DNA of 64,000 nucleotides from positions 110,780 through 174,779 of the forward strand of contig JAJEKB010000498.1 of assembly GCA_022393335.1 (NCBI GenBank). The letters run 5' to 3'. Positions 46,509-58,127 of the stretch are shown here, one piece after another (position 1 is the stretch's first letter; each line of letters opens with the position of its first letter). The DNA is from Macrotrachela quadricornifera (taxonomy: Eukaryota > Rotifera > Eurotatoria > Philodinida > Philodinidae). The notes below the pieces were generated by a model. It searched no databases, was not told the DNA's origin, and saw only the letters and a list, made by a program, of their open reading frames with translations. The translations under genes and the position numbers were made by a program.

Positions 46509-46972
46509 ATGACAATTGCTGAAGAAGTTTCTAGAAACTTTTTGCGAAAAACATTATGTAACATCTTCCTTTGTTTAGTATCCCCAACAGCAGCAAATTT
46601 TTAATTCAGCAGTATCAATCACGTGTTGCATGGTCCGGCCAACTGGCAATGTGACCGTTCAACATTGTACTCGCGTACTTACTGGTTTACGAAATCAATA
46701 TAGAATTAATAATTTAGTGGATGTTGCTTATTATTTTATATATCTTCTATTTTCTTTCTTCATTAGAATATTCAAAATGCATTAACTCGTGTAACACAAA
46801 AAGGTGGTGGTGATAATCCCACCGACGTGGTCTTTGATAATGTTAATGGTTTGATAGCGGCAATTGCCAAAGTAAATATTTTCTTATGCTATTCGTTTGT
46901 CCAATTTGATATTTCTTTTAGATACCTGAAATACGTTCTGGCATCATTAATAATTTGGCTAACATTTATTGA
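46509..46972 (+). CDS. Four-exon microgene, unidentified product of 103 residues
   Basis: Exons 46509-46557, 46610-46716, 46767-46871 and 46922-46972 are separated by introns of 52, 50 and 50 bp with GT-AG ends. The exon sum is 312 nt, 103 codons plus TGA, and phases agree at every junction. The product starts MTIAEEVSRNFLRKTLSVSI, continues CCMVRPTGNVTVQHCTRVLT, GLRNQYRINNLNIQNALTRV, a GGGDNPTDVVFDNVNGLIAA stretch, and ends IRSGIINNLANIY. I recognise no domain. There is no clear signal peptide; three cysteines. The last exon and 3' flank have a diverged copy at 31985-32210, so it belongs to a repeated family and might itself be a fragment. Confidence comes only from splice and phase agreement. 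Confidence 0.5.
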
Positions 46973-47178
46973 TAAAAATCCATCCCCAATAGCTTGGTTT
47001 TGAAAATAACTTTTTTTTCACCTCCTCATCAAGAGCATCAATCTATCAGAATATTTTCTCAACTATTTCTTTTTGATTTCTGACATTAGTTGTTGTAATT
47101 CTTGCTTTTATATTCACACATCTAGCTTTTGTTTTGTTCTCTTTAAATAACAAGTAACTCATTTGACGGCTCACTCAG

Positions 47179-47505
47179 CTCTTTCTCGTAGAAAACATGT
47201 TTCTAAACTACCATCAAGCTATTCATTTATAGTATTAAATAACCCGAAGCCAGATTCAAGTTTCTCAACCTCAACCGTCTTCGATAAACCTTGTAAAACC
47301 AAATTTTTTTTGCTAAAAACTGATCGTTTAAAGAATTGATCCATAAAATATTTTAAAAAATTGATCTCAGATTTGAATTCTTCGGCCCCGATTACCCTTC
47401 GAGCAACCCTTATGTTTTTTTTGACCTTCTGCGAGCATATAATCAATCAAGCAAGCAAGCAATCTGACAACTTATATTTGCAAGACTCTCCTCTACGAGA
47501 AAGAG
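47179..47505. mobile_element. MITE, family copy 2
   Basis: Same ends as the element at 25102: begins CTCTTTCTCGTAGAAAAC and ends CCTCTACGAGAAAGAG. The interior aligns over its whole length with substitutions and a net loss of about 28 bp. Near the right end is a run of AAGC units (AATCAAGCAAGCAAGCAATC). No coding sequence; the local open frames are chance. Confidence 0.75.
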
Positions 47506-48289
47506 AGAAAAAGAACTTAAATATCAATAGTTTTCTTTTTTTTTATTCTCTAAATAAATTTTAACATTTATGTTTTTTATTGATTATTTCGTATTCAACA
47601 GTTCTTACTGAATTTTTTCAGTTGATTATAGCTCACTAAAAATATCAGATATAGAGTTTTTTGTATTACATATTAGTCAATGGATAGTTCAAAATACAAT
47701 CGATGCTTCACGCAAAAGGTCTTAAGGAAGAAAAGAATTTGTATGGTATTGAAAGATAAGCAATATTAGAATATTATTATGATCAATAGAATAAAGAATG
47801 TCATCATACAGACAAAATTTTAGATAAAAATAAATGTGAAATATATTCAACAGCTGTGTGTCAATCTATTGGTTGTTTCTATGTTATCAAGTGATCATTA
47901 GTTCACTTTATTATTTTTATAGGTAACATCTAAATTACACATAGAGGAGAATATTTTATTTTCTGCAATAATATACCTTTTGAAGCATTCTTTCGAATAC
48001 ATATTGATTTCATTAGAATACTATTTTCTCAAGTATATAATATCATTCAAGGTGCTTGATTGTGCCTGTTGAATGAATATAATGGAGATTAAAAGTCTGG
48101 TCCGACTTTTTTTTGTATTGATTCGTGTATTAAAACTACACGAGGCTAATTTAATTCAATTATATGTTTAGATAGCAAAGATCGAGTACTCTATGTATAC
48201 AGTTGTTCAATTCGAGAATCATTTGAATTCTAACAGACTTTTCATTTTAATTCCATTGTCACCTTGAATAAAGTGTTAATATGTATTTA
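47506..48289. other. AT-rich intergenic DNA
   Basis: Nothing recognised. Confidence 0.5.
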
Positions 48290-48932
48290 AATGAATAGCG
48301 CAAGCAAGAGCAAGAGCATAAGAAAAAAAAAACGAGCACAAGAAAAAAAACAGAGCAGGGAAATAAGATAAAGAGAATATCGAAAAAAAAACGAGCTGAC
48401 CACTCTCATATCACAAAACTCGAAACGAAAACAAAAAAAAAAAGGTGTTGGAAGAGGCTAGCACATATGGTCTTCAATATATAAGAGAAAAATCAATTTA
48501 ATATCTGGCAATCATGATGCGAAACAAAAAATGCGTTTAGAAAAAAAAAAAACCAAAAAAAAATAGAAAATATAGAATAAATGGGTAAGGATTGAGCGAG
48601 ATTCCTTAACCGGGATTAACACACAAACATAAAGAACATACCTACAAAATAAAAAAAAAGAAAAAAAAGAAAAAGAGTGGTCGCACTAATTTTTCTTCAA
48701 AATCAATTATGATCTTTGACTACCTGATTCTCAAAGAAAAAGAAAAAAACAAAAAAAAAAGAACATCAAAAACAAACGCATAGATAGATTAGTTAGATTT
48801 TATATCAATATCACAGCGACCAGCCTCTATAGCTCATTTCTCACACGACTGTTCACTTTCTCAACAACAACAACAACAGAAGAAAAAAAAGAAAGAAGAA
48901 AAAAAGAAAAAGAATAAACAAATATGACAATT
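48290..48932 (-). other. Poly-purine, A-rich tract at the 3' end of the TRIM-NHL gene
   Basis: The plus strand is dominated by A/G: repeated AAGAGCAAGAGC and GAGCACAAG words and many A8-A12 runs. It begins right after the TRIM-NHL stop (48933, minus), so on the gene's sense strand it is a T/C-rich 3' flank, probably 3' UTR with polypyrimidine character. AACAACAACAACAACAG occurs near 48865. Confidence 0.55.
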
Positions 48933-51900
48933 TTATGTTAAATAAAGTGTATTCAAAACAAGTACATGATGATTATTTTTTGCCAATGTTACAATAAAAC
49001 CATCTGATGTTATTTTTAAACCGCAACAACGTGAAACTTTTACATATGGACAATCAAATTCTTGTAAAAAATCACCTGTACGTGTAAATACAGCTATATG
49101 AAAACGATTTCCATGTGAATCACCAATGATCACATCACCTATATACATATATATATCTTACTTATTTAAACAAATAATAATTAATTATTTATATTACCGG
49201 CATCACTTATATCAATTCCATTTGGAAAATTAGTTATACTTTCTGAACCAATACGTCGTAAAAATGTTCCATCTTCATCAAATACAACAACGCAATGTCC
49301 CTTAATGAAAAAAAAAACAAAATTAATATTTATTTTCAATACAAAAAAAATTTGTTTTTGTTCTTATTTACCTTAAAATCACAAACAAAATATTCATTAT
49401 TAAAAATAGCTATATCCGATGGTTCTCTCATATAATCCGAACAATCAAACCATTTAATAAGATCACCAGATTCACTTATACAAAAAACAGTTGGTGAAAC
49501 CGAATCAACAGCAACAATATTACCTTTAAATAAATAAATAATATTATTTTATTTAGAAGCAAAAAAAAAAAAGAAACCCTAACAAACCTTGTTGTGTTAT
49601 AGCTAAACCAGCAACAATATCAATATAACGAATTGAAATTTTTCTAATAAAATGTCCATTTCTTGTAAATATTTGCATTCTACTTCTTTCATTACCACGA
49701 TCACAAATAACAAATTTTGCTGATTGTCTTATAACAGCAACTTTTCTTGGATACCATAATTGTCCTTCTTCTTTACCTGGCATACCAAATTGATATTTAT
49801 ATTCACCATTTTTATCAAATATTTGTATACGATGATTATTTGTATCAGCAACAATTATTTCTTCATCAATACCAAGACAAAAACCATGTGGAGCATTAAA
49901 TTGACATTTTTGTGGTCCTAATGAACCAAATTTTGCTCGAACTTGCATTGATTGTCCAGTACGACGTATTAATGATGATTGAGAAAGACCATTTAAATTA
50001 ATATCAATTGTTGAATTTTGTGTTACACCAGAAAATGGTGTTGTTGAACGACTATTATTACCATTACTTGATCCACCACTATTTGTACTTGAATATGTTG
50101 CTAATAATGATGGAGGAGGATATTGAACTAAATATTTAATTAATTTATTAATTAGAAAATGTTTATCATGTCTGAAAATCTGTCGCAGACTTAGTAAAAC
50201 TAAGCTATCACATCGATCCTGTGATAGTTTTCAAAACATCGTGTCCGACTGTATTAGAAAATAAATCTATGAATTCATGCAGTTTTTTAATCTCTTTCGC
50301 GATAGATATCTATCTTATAAGACTTACTATTCGATGGCGATCGCTGTCCCAATGGTGGTGCTGATGTTTGACGTGTTAATATTGTATATTCTTAAAAAAA
50401 AAAAAGAAAAATTTTTTTTGTTTAAATTAAAAATAAGAAAAAAAATATAAAATAAAAAAAAACAAACGATTTTCATGTTGTTGTTGTTGATTCATTTGAA
50501 GCATTTCTTCTAAATTTCTTTGAACATTTGGATGAACAGTTGATAATGATTCAACAAATATTGATTCAAGTGCACGAAGATTTTCAGTAACTGGTTCTGT
50601 TTCATTTGTTGAACAATTAACAAAATAATCTTCACGATTTGTACCTGATGGTGATACACCATTTGATAATATTGTTCCACGTGATGATACTTGACCTATA
50701 CCAATACTACCTACACCTGATGATGATGATACTGAATCACCATTTGTTGATGATAATAATGATCCTCTCTAAAAAATAAAGAAATAATTTTATCCAATTT
50801 ATTCTGTATATATATATATATATATATTTATTTATATCAATCACCTGTATGACCTTGACAAGGCTATCTACGCAAAATAGTTTAAATCTCATTTATTTCT
50901 ATCTAATCTAATTCGTATTTTCTATTAATATTAAACATATCTTACCTGATAATGATTATGTGTTGGTGATGATGTTGAAATTTGTTTTGATTGTGGTTTA
51001 ATTAATTGTCCAAAATTTGCTTTTATTATTTGTTGAAAATCTTGAATAGGTGTATTTATAAATTGAATAATATCATTTTTTTGTTGTTCATCATTTTGAA
51101 ATAATTGTTGAAATGAATGTAATTTTTCATCAAATAATTTCGTTTTTAATTCCATTAATTCATTTAATGAACATTTATTTAAACATCGTTGAAAAATGAC
51201 ACGACTATCATCGAATGATTGTGAACCTTTTTGTATTGTTTCTAATTTATCAATTAAACGCATTTCTTCATCACGTTGTAAATTACTTAATGATGATATA
51301 CATTCTTTCTATAAAAAATAAAAATATATTAATCTTATTATTTAAATATTCTTACATAAACTTGATTTAAAGTTTGTTGATATTGTGTATGTGCTAAATC
51401 AATTTGTGTTTTTGTTTTATCATAATCATGTTGAAGTGATGTTAATTGATGATCTAAATTTGCTAATGCATTTAAACGTATTTGATCAATTTGATCTAAT
51501 TTATCATTAAAATCTGAACGAATTTGTTCAAATTGATTTTTATGTACATCATGTTGTGGTGTTGGATGTAATATTAAACATTGATCACATAATGGTTGTG
51601 AACAAGTTGTACAAAAAAATTTAATTTCATTTTTTAAATGAATTAAACATTTTCGTATTGAATTTTGTTCATCATTATCATTTTCTGATAAATTTCTAAC
51701 ATGATGTTGTTCAAAACATTTCATATATTGATGAGCTTGACAACATTTTCCACATAAATATGATGAACATGTTGAACAATGTGCAACACCCATATCATTT
51801 GATGTACATGCTTGACATTGTATTGAACCATTTTTTAAAGCAAAATTTTCTATTTCATGTATTAATAAATAATTATCAACTAATAAATTTACATTGGATA

Positions 51901-52244
51901 TCTGAAAATAACAAAAAAAAAAATTTTTATTTTTAATAAAGAGAAAAGAATAGAAATAAATAAACCTCAGTTATTTGTTGACATATTGGACATTGTATTT
52001 GGTCTTTATTTGAATTATTTTTAATTAATTTTTCACAACATTGAAGACAAAATGTATGTGTACATGATAAAAATTTCGGTTGAATATATATTTGTTTACA
52101 TAAAGTACATTTTAATTGATTATCTTCATTTAATTCTTGTTTATTATCATCATCTTCCAAATTGAATAATGAATCTTCATTTTCTTTTACTGAATTTTCT
52201 TCATTTTCATCATTATTTATTCCATTTTCATTATTTGTCGACAT
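48933..52244 (-). CDS. brat: TRIM-NHL protein related to Brat
   Basis: Nine exons, 5' to 3': 52244-51966, 51901-51356, 51308-50946, 50768-50468, 50390-50328, 50127-49588, 49523-49372, 49300-49198 and 49138-48933. The exon sum is 2553 nt (850 codons plus stop) and every phase agrees. Domain order: acidic N-terminus; C3HC4 RING at about 46-88 ([20 protein letters not shown] ... CPIC); two B-boxes ([20 protein letters not shown], then [20 protein letters not shown]); a coiled coil to about 390; a Ser/Gln-rich linker; six NHL repeats from about 580 to the end. The final block [20 protein letters not shown] followed by [10 protein letters not shown] strongly resembles the Brat NHL C-terminus. In flies this NHL propeller binds mRNA 3' UTRs and represses translation. 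The RING suggests E3 ligase activity too; no filamin domain is seen. LIN-41/TRIM71 or TRIM2/3 ancestry cannot be excluded without a tree. Confidence 0.92.
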
Positions 52245-54065
52245 TTTTTTTAAAATATCTTCTATTATTATTAACAATAAGATAAAGATTTTTTTTCTCA
52301 AAAAAAAAAAAAACGAATCAAACAATAGATAATCACCTTATATCAACAAAACAACAATAATAAACAAATACCATTTAAGCTTATTTGAAGCCTCTTCTAT
52401 TTTATATTTCATTTATACATTTTTAATTATTTTATTTTTGAAAAATTATTAACATTTTTATCTTTTAATTATTTTTATTAATATCTTATCTATTAAAACA
52501 ATTTTATTTAAAAATAGCGACATCTACTTTATTAAATTATATAGTTTTATTAGATTTATTAATTAATGTAGATAATGAAAAATTGTATGTGTAAATTTTA
52601 GAGATATTCTAATACAATTAACAAATATTTTTGTTTGTCTGAGAAATAAGATGGACATCGAAATCGAACTTCGAAAGGGCGTATCCCTCATGTTGGATAA
52701 AAACTTGATAGTTAATTAATTCTTACTGTTTTTTTCAAATTGACTTCTTGTCAATCATATTTTCTATAATATGTCAACTTCCTTATTTTTGTTTTTCTCT
52801 ACAAATACTGGTTTATAATTAATAAATGATTAGTCGCAAAGTTAATTTTTTCTAATATCAAAAGATGCAACATGAAAAGCTTATTTCAATTATTGATGTT
52901 TCGTTTAAAAGAAAAGTAAAATTCTGCGTGACTAATTTTCGACATTATGATATATATTCTTTTTAAAATAAATATTTGCTGTTTTTTTTTTGTAGGAGTA
53001 AAAGTTCTAAATGCCAGTAAAACATCATTTTCTCAGCAGTTTACTGGAATAAAATGTTAGATTTATTTGTCAAATTATTTTATATACGTTATTCAAAGAT
53101 ACTAGGAAAAAGTATGGAAGCATAGCTATTGTGGAATCCTAAAACCAAGTTGTAAGACAAAATTTTATTATTCTAAGAATTGTCTAGAAAAGATGATTAA
53201 TAACCTTTGTAAGTTTGAGTTTTGAGAAAATTGCTAAAGACAAATACGACTCCGTCGACTAGAATTATCGTCTTTATGTTTTGCATTTTTCAAGATGAAT
53301 TGATTTCCAAAACTTTCTAATTTTCGAGATAAACAAGTAATGTTTTTGTATTATTCAACATTTTAGCTACTACAAAATACTGACAAATACTTATGTAAAA
53401 AAAGAACATATCATTACAAAAATCTACACAAAATTTTCCAACTTTTAGCATCAGAAACATTCTATCAAAAGTCGAGCCATTTCTTTTGAGCAACTTTTTA
53501 CCTTTTTTGAGTCAAATACAAAAAACAACTTAATAACCTAATAAAAATGTTGAAGTATTGAATTATATAAAATGATAATTATTCTTTTGTAGTTCTGAAT
53601 AAATTTACAAGAATTGCTTGACAAAAATTTGATATTGTCACATTGTTTACATGAAATAAGTGGTCGCGATCAATGTCATTATCTTCACTTGATGATGAAA
53701 AATTCATAATATTACTTAATTGTTTCAAGCCAAGATTATGAATTTAAAGTAAAATGTATGAAGAGGTGTAAGCAAAATAACATTCATTATAGATAAATAA
53801 TTTTGTTAAAGAAAAACTAATAAATTACCTTATCTTTATCTTTCAAATTTTTTAAAAATATATCTAAATTTGTTTATTTTTTGTTCACAATAGAAATAAA
53901 ATTACAAAAAGATCTATGTGAATTCTATAAGATAAGCTTAAATTCACACAAAAAAAATAAACAATTTTTGTTGAAATGTATTAATGCAGGTTTTTTTTCA
54001 GTGTGTGATCAAAGAAAATGGAAGAGTTGGCTACTTTGTTGAATTTATCTCACGAGGGAACATAT
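52245..54065. other. Intergenic, upstream of the TRIM-NHL gene
   Basis: AT-rich; no gene or repeat recognised. Confidence 0.5.
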
Positions 54066-54417
54066 TTGAGTCAAAACTAACAAACTATTTGGAATTAGTA
54101 TTCAAAACTTAGGCGATTTATATATGTTCAAAATTGTTTTATTGACATTTTTTTCCTCATCAAATTCGTCACTCCTGTCCCCTCACGAATCAACCAAAAA
54201 TCAGTTTCGTTAAAACTTTGTTATTTTTGTATGCATTGAATCTATTCTCTGCTAATACAATGATTTTTTCGATGAAACTGATTTTTGGGTTGATTCGTGA
54301 GGGGACAGGAGTGATGAATTTGATGAAGAAAAAAATGTTGATAAAACAATTTTGAACATATATAAATCGCCTAAGTTTTTAATACTAATTCCAAATACTT
54401 TGTTAGTTTTGACTCAA
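54066..54417. mobile_element. Foldback element, near-perfect arms
   Basis: The left arm begins TTGAGTCAAAACTAACAAAC and the right arm ends TTTGTTAGTTTTGACTCAA. Arms of about 150 bp match closely to the core (CTCCTGTCCCCTCACGAATC against GATTCGTGAGGGGACAGGAG). The loop is only about 50 bp around 54218-54267. No coding sequence. Confidence 0.85.
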
Positions 54418-55189
54418 GTCTCATTCGTACGATTTAAATTAGCAAAATAAGGTTCACAACTGAACTCTAGTGAAGCATTTTTGTTTCGTCACTATTTTTA
54501 TTGAGTTGAAATTTCTCTTATTAAATTGGTTATTTTTTCAACTGGATATTAAATTAAATATATAAGATAAAACATGATATTTTACTGCTCTAATAACAAT
54601 GATGACATCTTGTTAAAATTACAAAATAAAAAATTAAAACAGTATTTTACTATTATTCATTCTTTTAAAATCATCATACGAGAGAAAAAGTATCCTAATG
54701 ACGAAATAAATTATATAAGACACATCTACGATTCTACCAAAGGATGTCTACCGTTTATTGAATAATATATTTATATAATTAAAAATATGTTTTCTCTCGT
54801 TTATAATTAAAATTGAGTTTTCTTATATTCTTGTATTAAACTTATCAGTTGAACTCTGTGTTAATTTTATTTAAATTTGCGATTTGTTATTTTTTCACAT
54901 TCACTATTTTTTTTAAGTCAAATTGCACATTCTATATACATATATAATCCTAATCCACATTGTCATCAAAAACTGGATAGATAAAAGTAAAATATGGAAT
55001 AGAAGCTCATTGATTCAGAGTTAGTTTACTTATGTAGATGCCAGTAAGTAACATATGATTCATGGTTCTTTATTACTTCATATTGAAGTACTGTTCATTT
55101 CATACTGAATTAGTAGCAGAGAAAATATCGTTTATATTCAATAATAATGTGTAATAATCATATAAAAATCTTTTTATATACCCGAGAAA
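54418..55189. other. AT-rich intergenic DNA
   Basis: Nothing recognised. Confidence 0.5.
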
Positions 55190-55655
55190 AAGTGCCAAAA
55201 ACACACTGAATTCTCAATTTTGCAAAACTTTTTCATGAAAATAGTAGAAGAAGAAGAGTTTGAACCAAAGAAATGATCGAATTTACATAGTTTTGATTAT
55301 TTTCATCTCGCTTGGATATGTTTTACTTAAGTTTTCTTGATCGAAGTTTTGAAATTAAAGTTTAAACATGATTTTGTAGAGAATTTCATAGCATTTCTAT
55401 TGAAAAAAAGAATTTATTCTAGAAATCCTAATAAATAGAAGTACAAGTAAAAATACCAAGTTCGAATACCTCTTTAATTTTTCTTTTTTATGCAATAAAT
55501 TTATAAGATTATAACTTTCTCACTATATAAACTAGAACATCGAATCAAAAGCAGTTTTGTAGAATATGTTTTACTGTATCTTTTCATTATGGAGATAAAT
55601 TTTCAACCACATGTTATACGAAAGAAAAATTCATTATTTACACTAGAAACAAGAT
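55190..55655 (+). mobile_element. Diverged relic of the 8994-9943 element family
   Basis: The same order of blocks as 9480-9900 is seen with many substitutions: CACTGAATTCTCAATTTTGC against AACTGAGTTCTCACTTTTGC; TTTTGAAATTAAAG against TTCTGAAATTAAAG; TTTTGTAGAGAATTTCATAG against TTTTGTAGAGAAATTGACGG; TTTTACTGTATCTTTTCATT against TTTTACTGTATCTTTTCCTC. The outer TIR is eroded and the left half is missing. Confidence 0.65.
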
Positions 55656-56325
55656 TTCTGAGTTACCTATCATGCATTTTTTACCATTAAATATTATATT
55701 CCAACTTCATCTTTCCAGCATTGTTATCCAAAAATATTTCTTTTTAAACAAATCTTCTTGGAAAATTCTTGATAGTCTGAGCATTATTTTTGAAACCTTT
55801 TGCTGACATTCATCAACTTTTCTAAGAAAAGTTACAAAAAAAAATTCGTTTCATGAAATTCATGAGCCATCTTGCCTACCAAGTTTTTGATCTTTCCAAT
55901 CTTTATTTAACCTCTTGACTGCTAACAACGAGTGTATCCATCAGAGCAATCTTTATAGAAGATGAAGATCATCATTCTTTGATTCTGTTTTTTTTTGTAT
56001 GCTATGGATTATCTCTAAGATCCTGCATTGATTGGAACTTGCTCTTCTTGTTTTGATATTAGTATTATTCTTAAATATTTGTAAACGTATAGAAGTTTCT
56101 TTTTTAAAAATTTTACTAATGTCCATTTCGAAAAACAGGTGGCCAAGTATTTTTTGAATAACTTTTGATAAAAACAAAGTTTTTTTTTATTACAGAAACT
56201 GGTGTCATAATCAGCCCCATTTATCAAATATAATTTACATAGCTCCTGAAGCAATAAAACTTTGAACTATAATCTTATATAGTTTTTCAGATCTTCAGTT
56301 AGTATCTCCAATGCCCACATCATCG
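55656..56325. other. Intergenic
   Basis: Nothing recognised. Confidence 0.45.
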
Positions 56326-57009
56326 CTGTAAACTGACATTATTCATATAAAATACATACATAAACAGTTGATCAAAATATACAGTTTCGTAAAGAATGAT
56401 GATAGCGAGTATCTGAAAAAAAAATAGTATAAACGCTGTTGAATCTATCAAAAGCTCAAGTCATTTTATTAATTATGACTAAGTATTTGTAAAAATAAAA
56501 ATATTCTTGTAATATCCGACGTACAACGTTGTTCGTGGAACATTTTACATGGTTCGTTTCGAGATGCATTGTCACATTCTGAAGGTGAAAATAACCTTTC
56601 CAAACTTTGTAAACAAATAGAACAGTTAATCAACTAGAATTTTTGAAAATTATGCATATACTTTCTTCAATGCAAGATTTGCGAGATTTTTCAGTCTTTT
56701 TTATTTCTTTCAAGTTTTTTAACAGATGAAAGATCAGGATTTTTTTGAATATTCATATTCTTATAAAGCTTCTCAAATTCTATCGAACTAGAATATCCTA
56801 GCAAAAATATTGTACTTCGGATATTACAAGAATATTTTTATTTTTACAAATACTTCGTCATGATTCATAAAACGACTAGAACTTTTGATAGATGTGACAC
56901 CGCTTATACTATTATTTTTCAGATTCTCGCTATCATCATTCTTTACGAAACTGTATATTTTGATCAACTGTTTATGTATGTATTTTATATGAATAATGTC
57001 AGTTTACAG
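56326..57009. mobile_element. Long inverted-repeat element (about 200-bp arms)
   Basis: The left arm 56326-56530 starts CTGTAAACTGACATTATTCA and the right arm 56812-57009 ends TGAATAATGTCAGTTTACAG. The arms correspond over TACATACATAAACAGTTGAT, ATAGTATAAACGCTG versus CGCTTATACTAT, and AAATATTCTTGTAATATCCG versus CGGATATTACAAGAATATTT. The interior of about 280 bp has no coding sequence. Confidence 0.85.
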
Positions 57010-57065
57010 AGAGGGATCGAAACTTTGTACTCACCCTTTAGATTTATCCATCCTCTTGTTTCATA

Positions 57066-57786
57066 AGTGTACCAGAACTTCGCATGGGATGGAGCGGGAC
57101 AAAAGTTTTGAAAAACATCCTATCCCATGAGATAAAAAGTTTTTTGAAAATAGCTAACGTTCTTTTTTTTTATTCTAGAATTGAGTTAAGTGATAAAACA
57201 GATTGATCATTAAAACATCATAAAGCAAATAATGGAGAATCAATATATAAGAATATAATGTAGTTCCATTCATTATTTAACGAAGATAGTGATTAAATTT
57301 AGCTTCCCTTCACAACTGATACTGTCTTTGAACAGTTCGTCTTTTGTGCAATGTCAATAAGATCAACCTGATGTGATAAAGTTGAGTACTGTTTCACCTT
57401 TTTCTATGAATAGCTAAATGTTTTTTCATACTTTTTTGTCTTAATCCATAATGAGAGAAGGTAGCTCTGCATTGTAAAAGTAAAAAAACAGATTGTGAAC
57501 TCAATCATAATAGAATTATGAAATACAAGCATGAAGTAATCCAATTGTTAATATATCTATCAAGTCGATAGAGGATTTAATAATTCTTCTTCTTTTCAAA
57601 GATGTTAACGAATTTGAAATCTAACAGAATGTGGTGAAACATGAAATTTCTATATTCATTGTACACCATGAAATGAGATAAAAATTTTAAGCTCTATTCA
57701 ATCCTATGGGACAATTCAACACATTTTCATCCCATGGGACGATTTTTTTGTCCCATTCCATCTCACGCGGAGGCCTGAAGTGTACA
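57066..57786. mobile_element. Possible TIR element with GGGAC-rich ends
   Basis: The left end AGTGTACCAGAACTTCGCAT then GGGATGGAGCGGGACAAAA resembles the reverse complement of the right end TTTGTCCCATTCCATCTCAC then GCGGAGGCCTGAAGTGTACA. Further inside, CATCCTATCCCATGAGAT and TTCATCCCATGGGACG repeat the theme. Arms are diverged and the interior is non-coding. Confidence 0.45.
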
Positions 57787-58127
57787 TATAAGTACCATAT
57801 ATAGATGCAGAATTTTCTCGTTCTTTTATGTTATCCTTCTTTCTTTCTGTCGATGAAGCAGATACAAATAAAATAGTTCTTAGATAATAAAATCTTTTTT
57901 TCCCAGGATAACAACGTTATTTCGAATAAAATCATACATATTCTTTTAGTTATTTTCTTACTCTTGTCAATTTCTTGTTTATTTCCATGCGATTATATAT
58001 AAGGATAATGCACGACATTGATAACCGTGTCTACTAAGATAGAAAAGAGATAGTATATATCACTTCTTATATAAATATACTAAGAAATGGAAGTATAACC
58101 TATTGTCTTTTTTTAGTAAACATAAAT

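Noticed and set aside
47219..47564. Open frames in both strands at the 47-kb MITE
   Set aside because: They lie inside a non-coding repeat whose second copy does not preserve them.
56860..57066. 68-codon frame in the right arm of the 56.3-kb element
   Set aside because: It is the inverted arm of a mobile element, not a gene.
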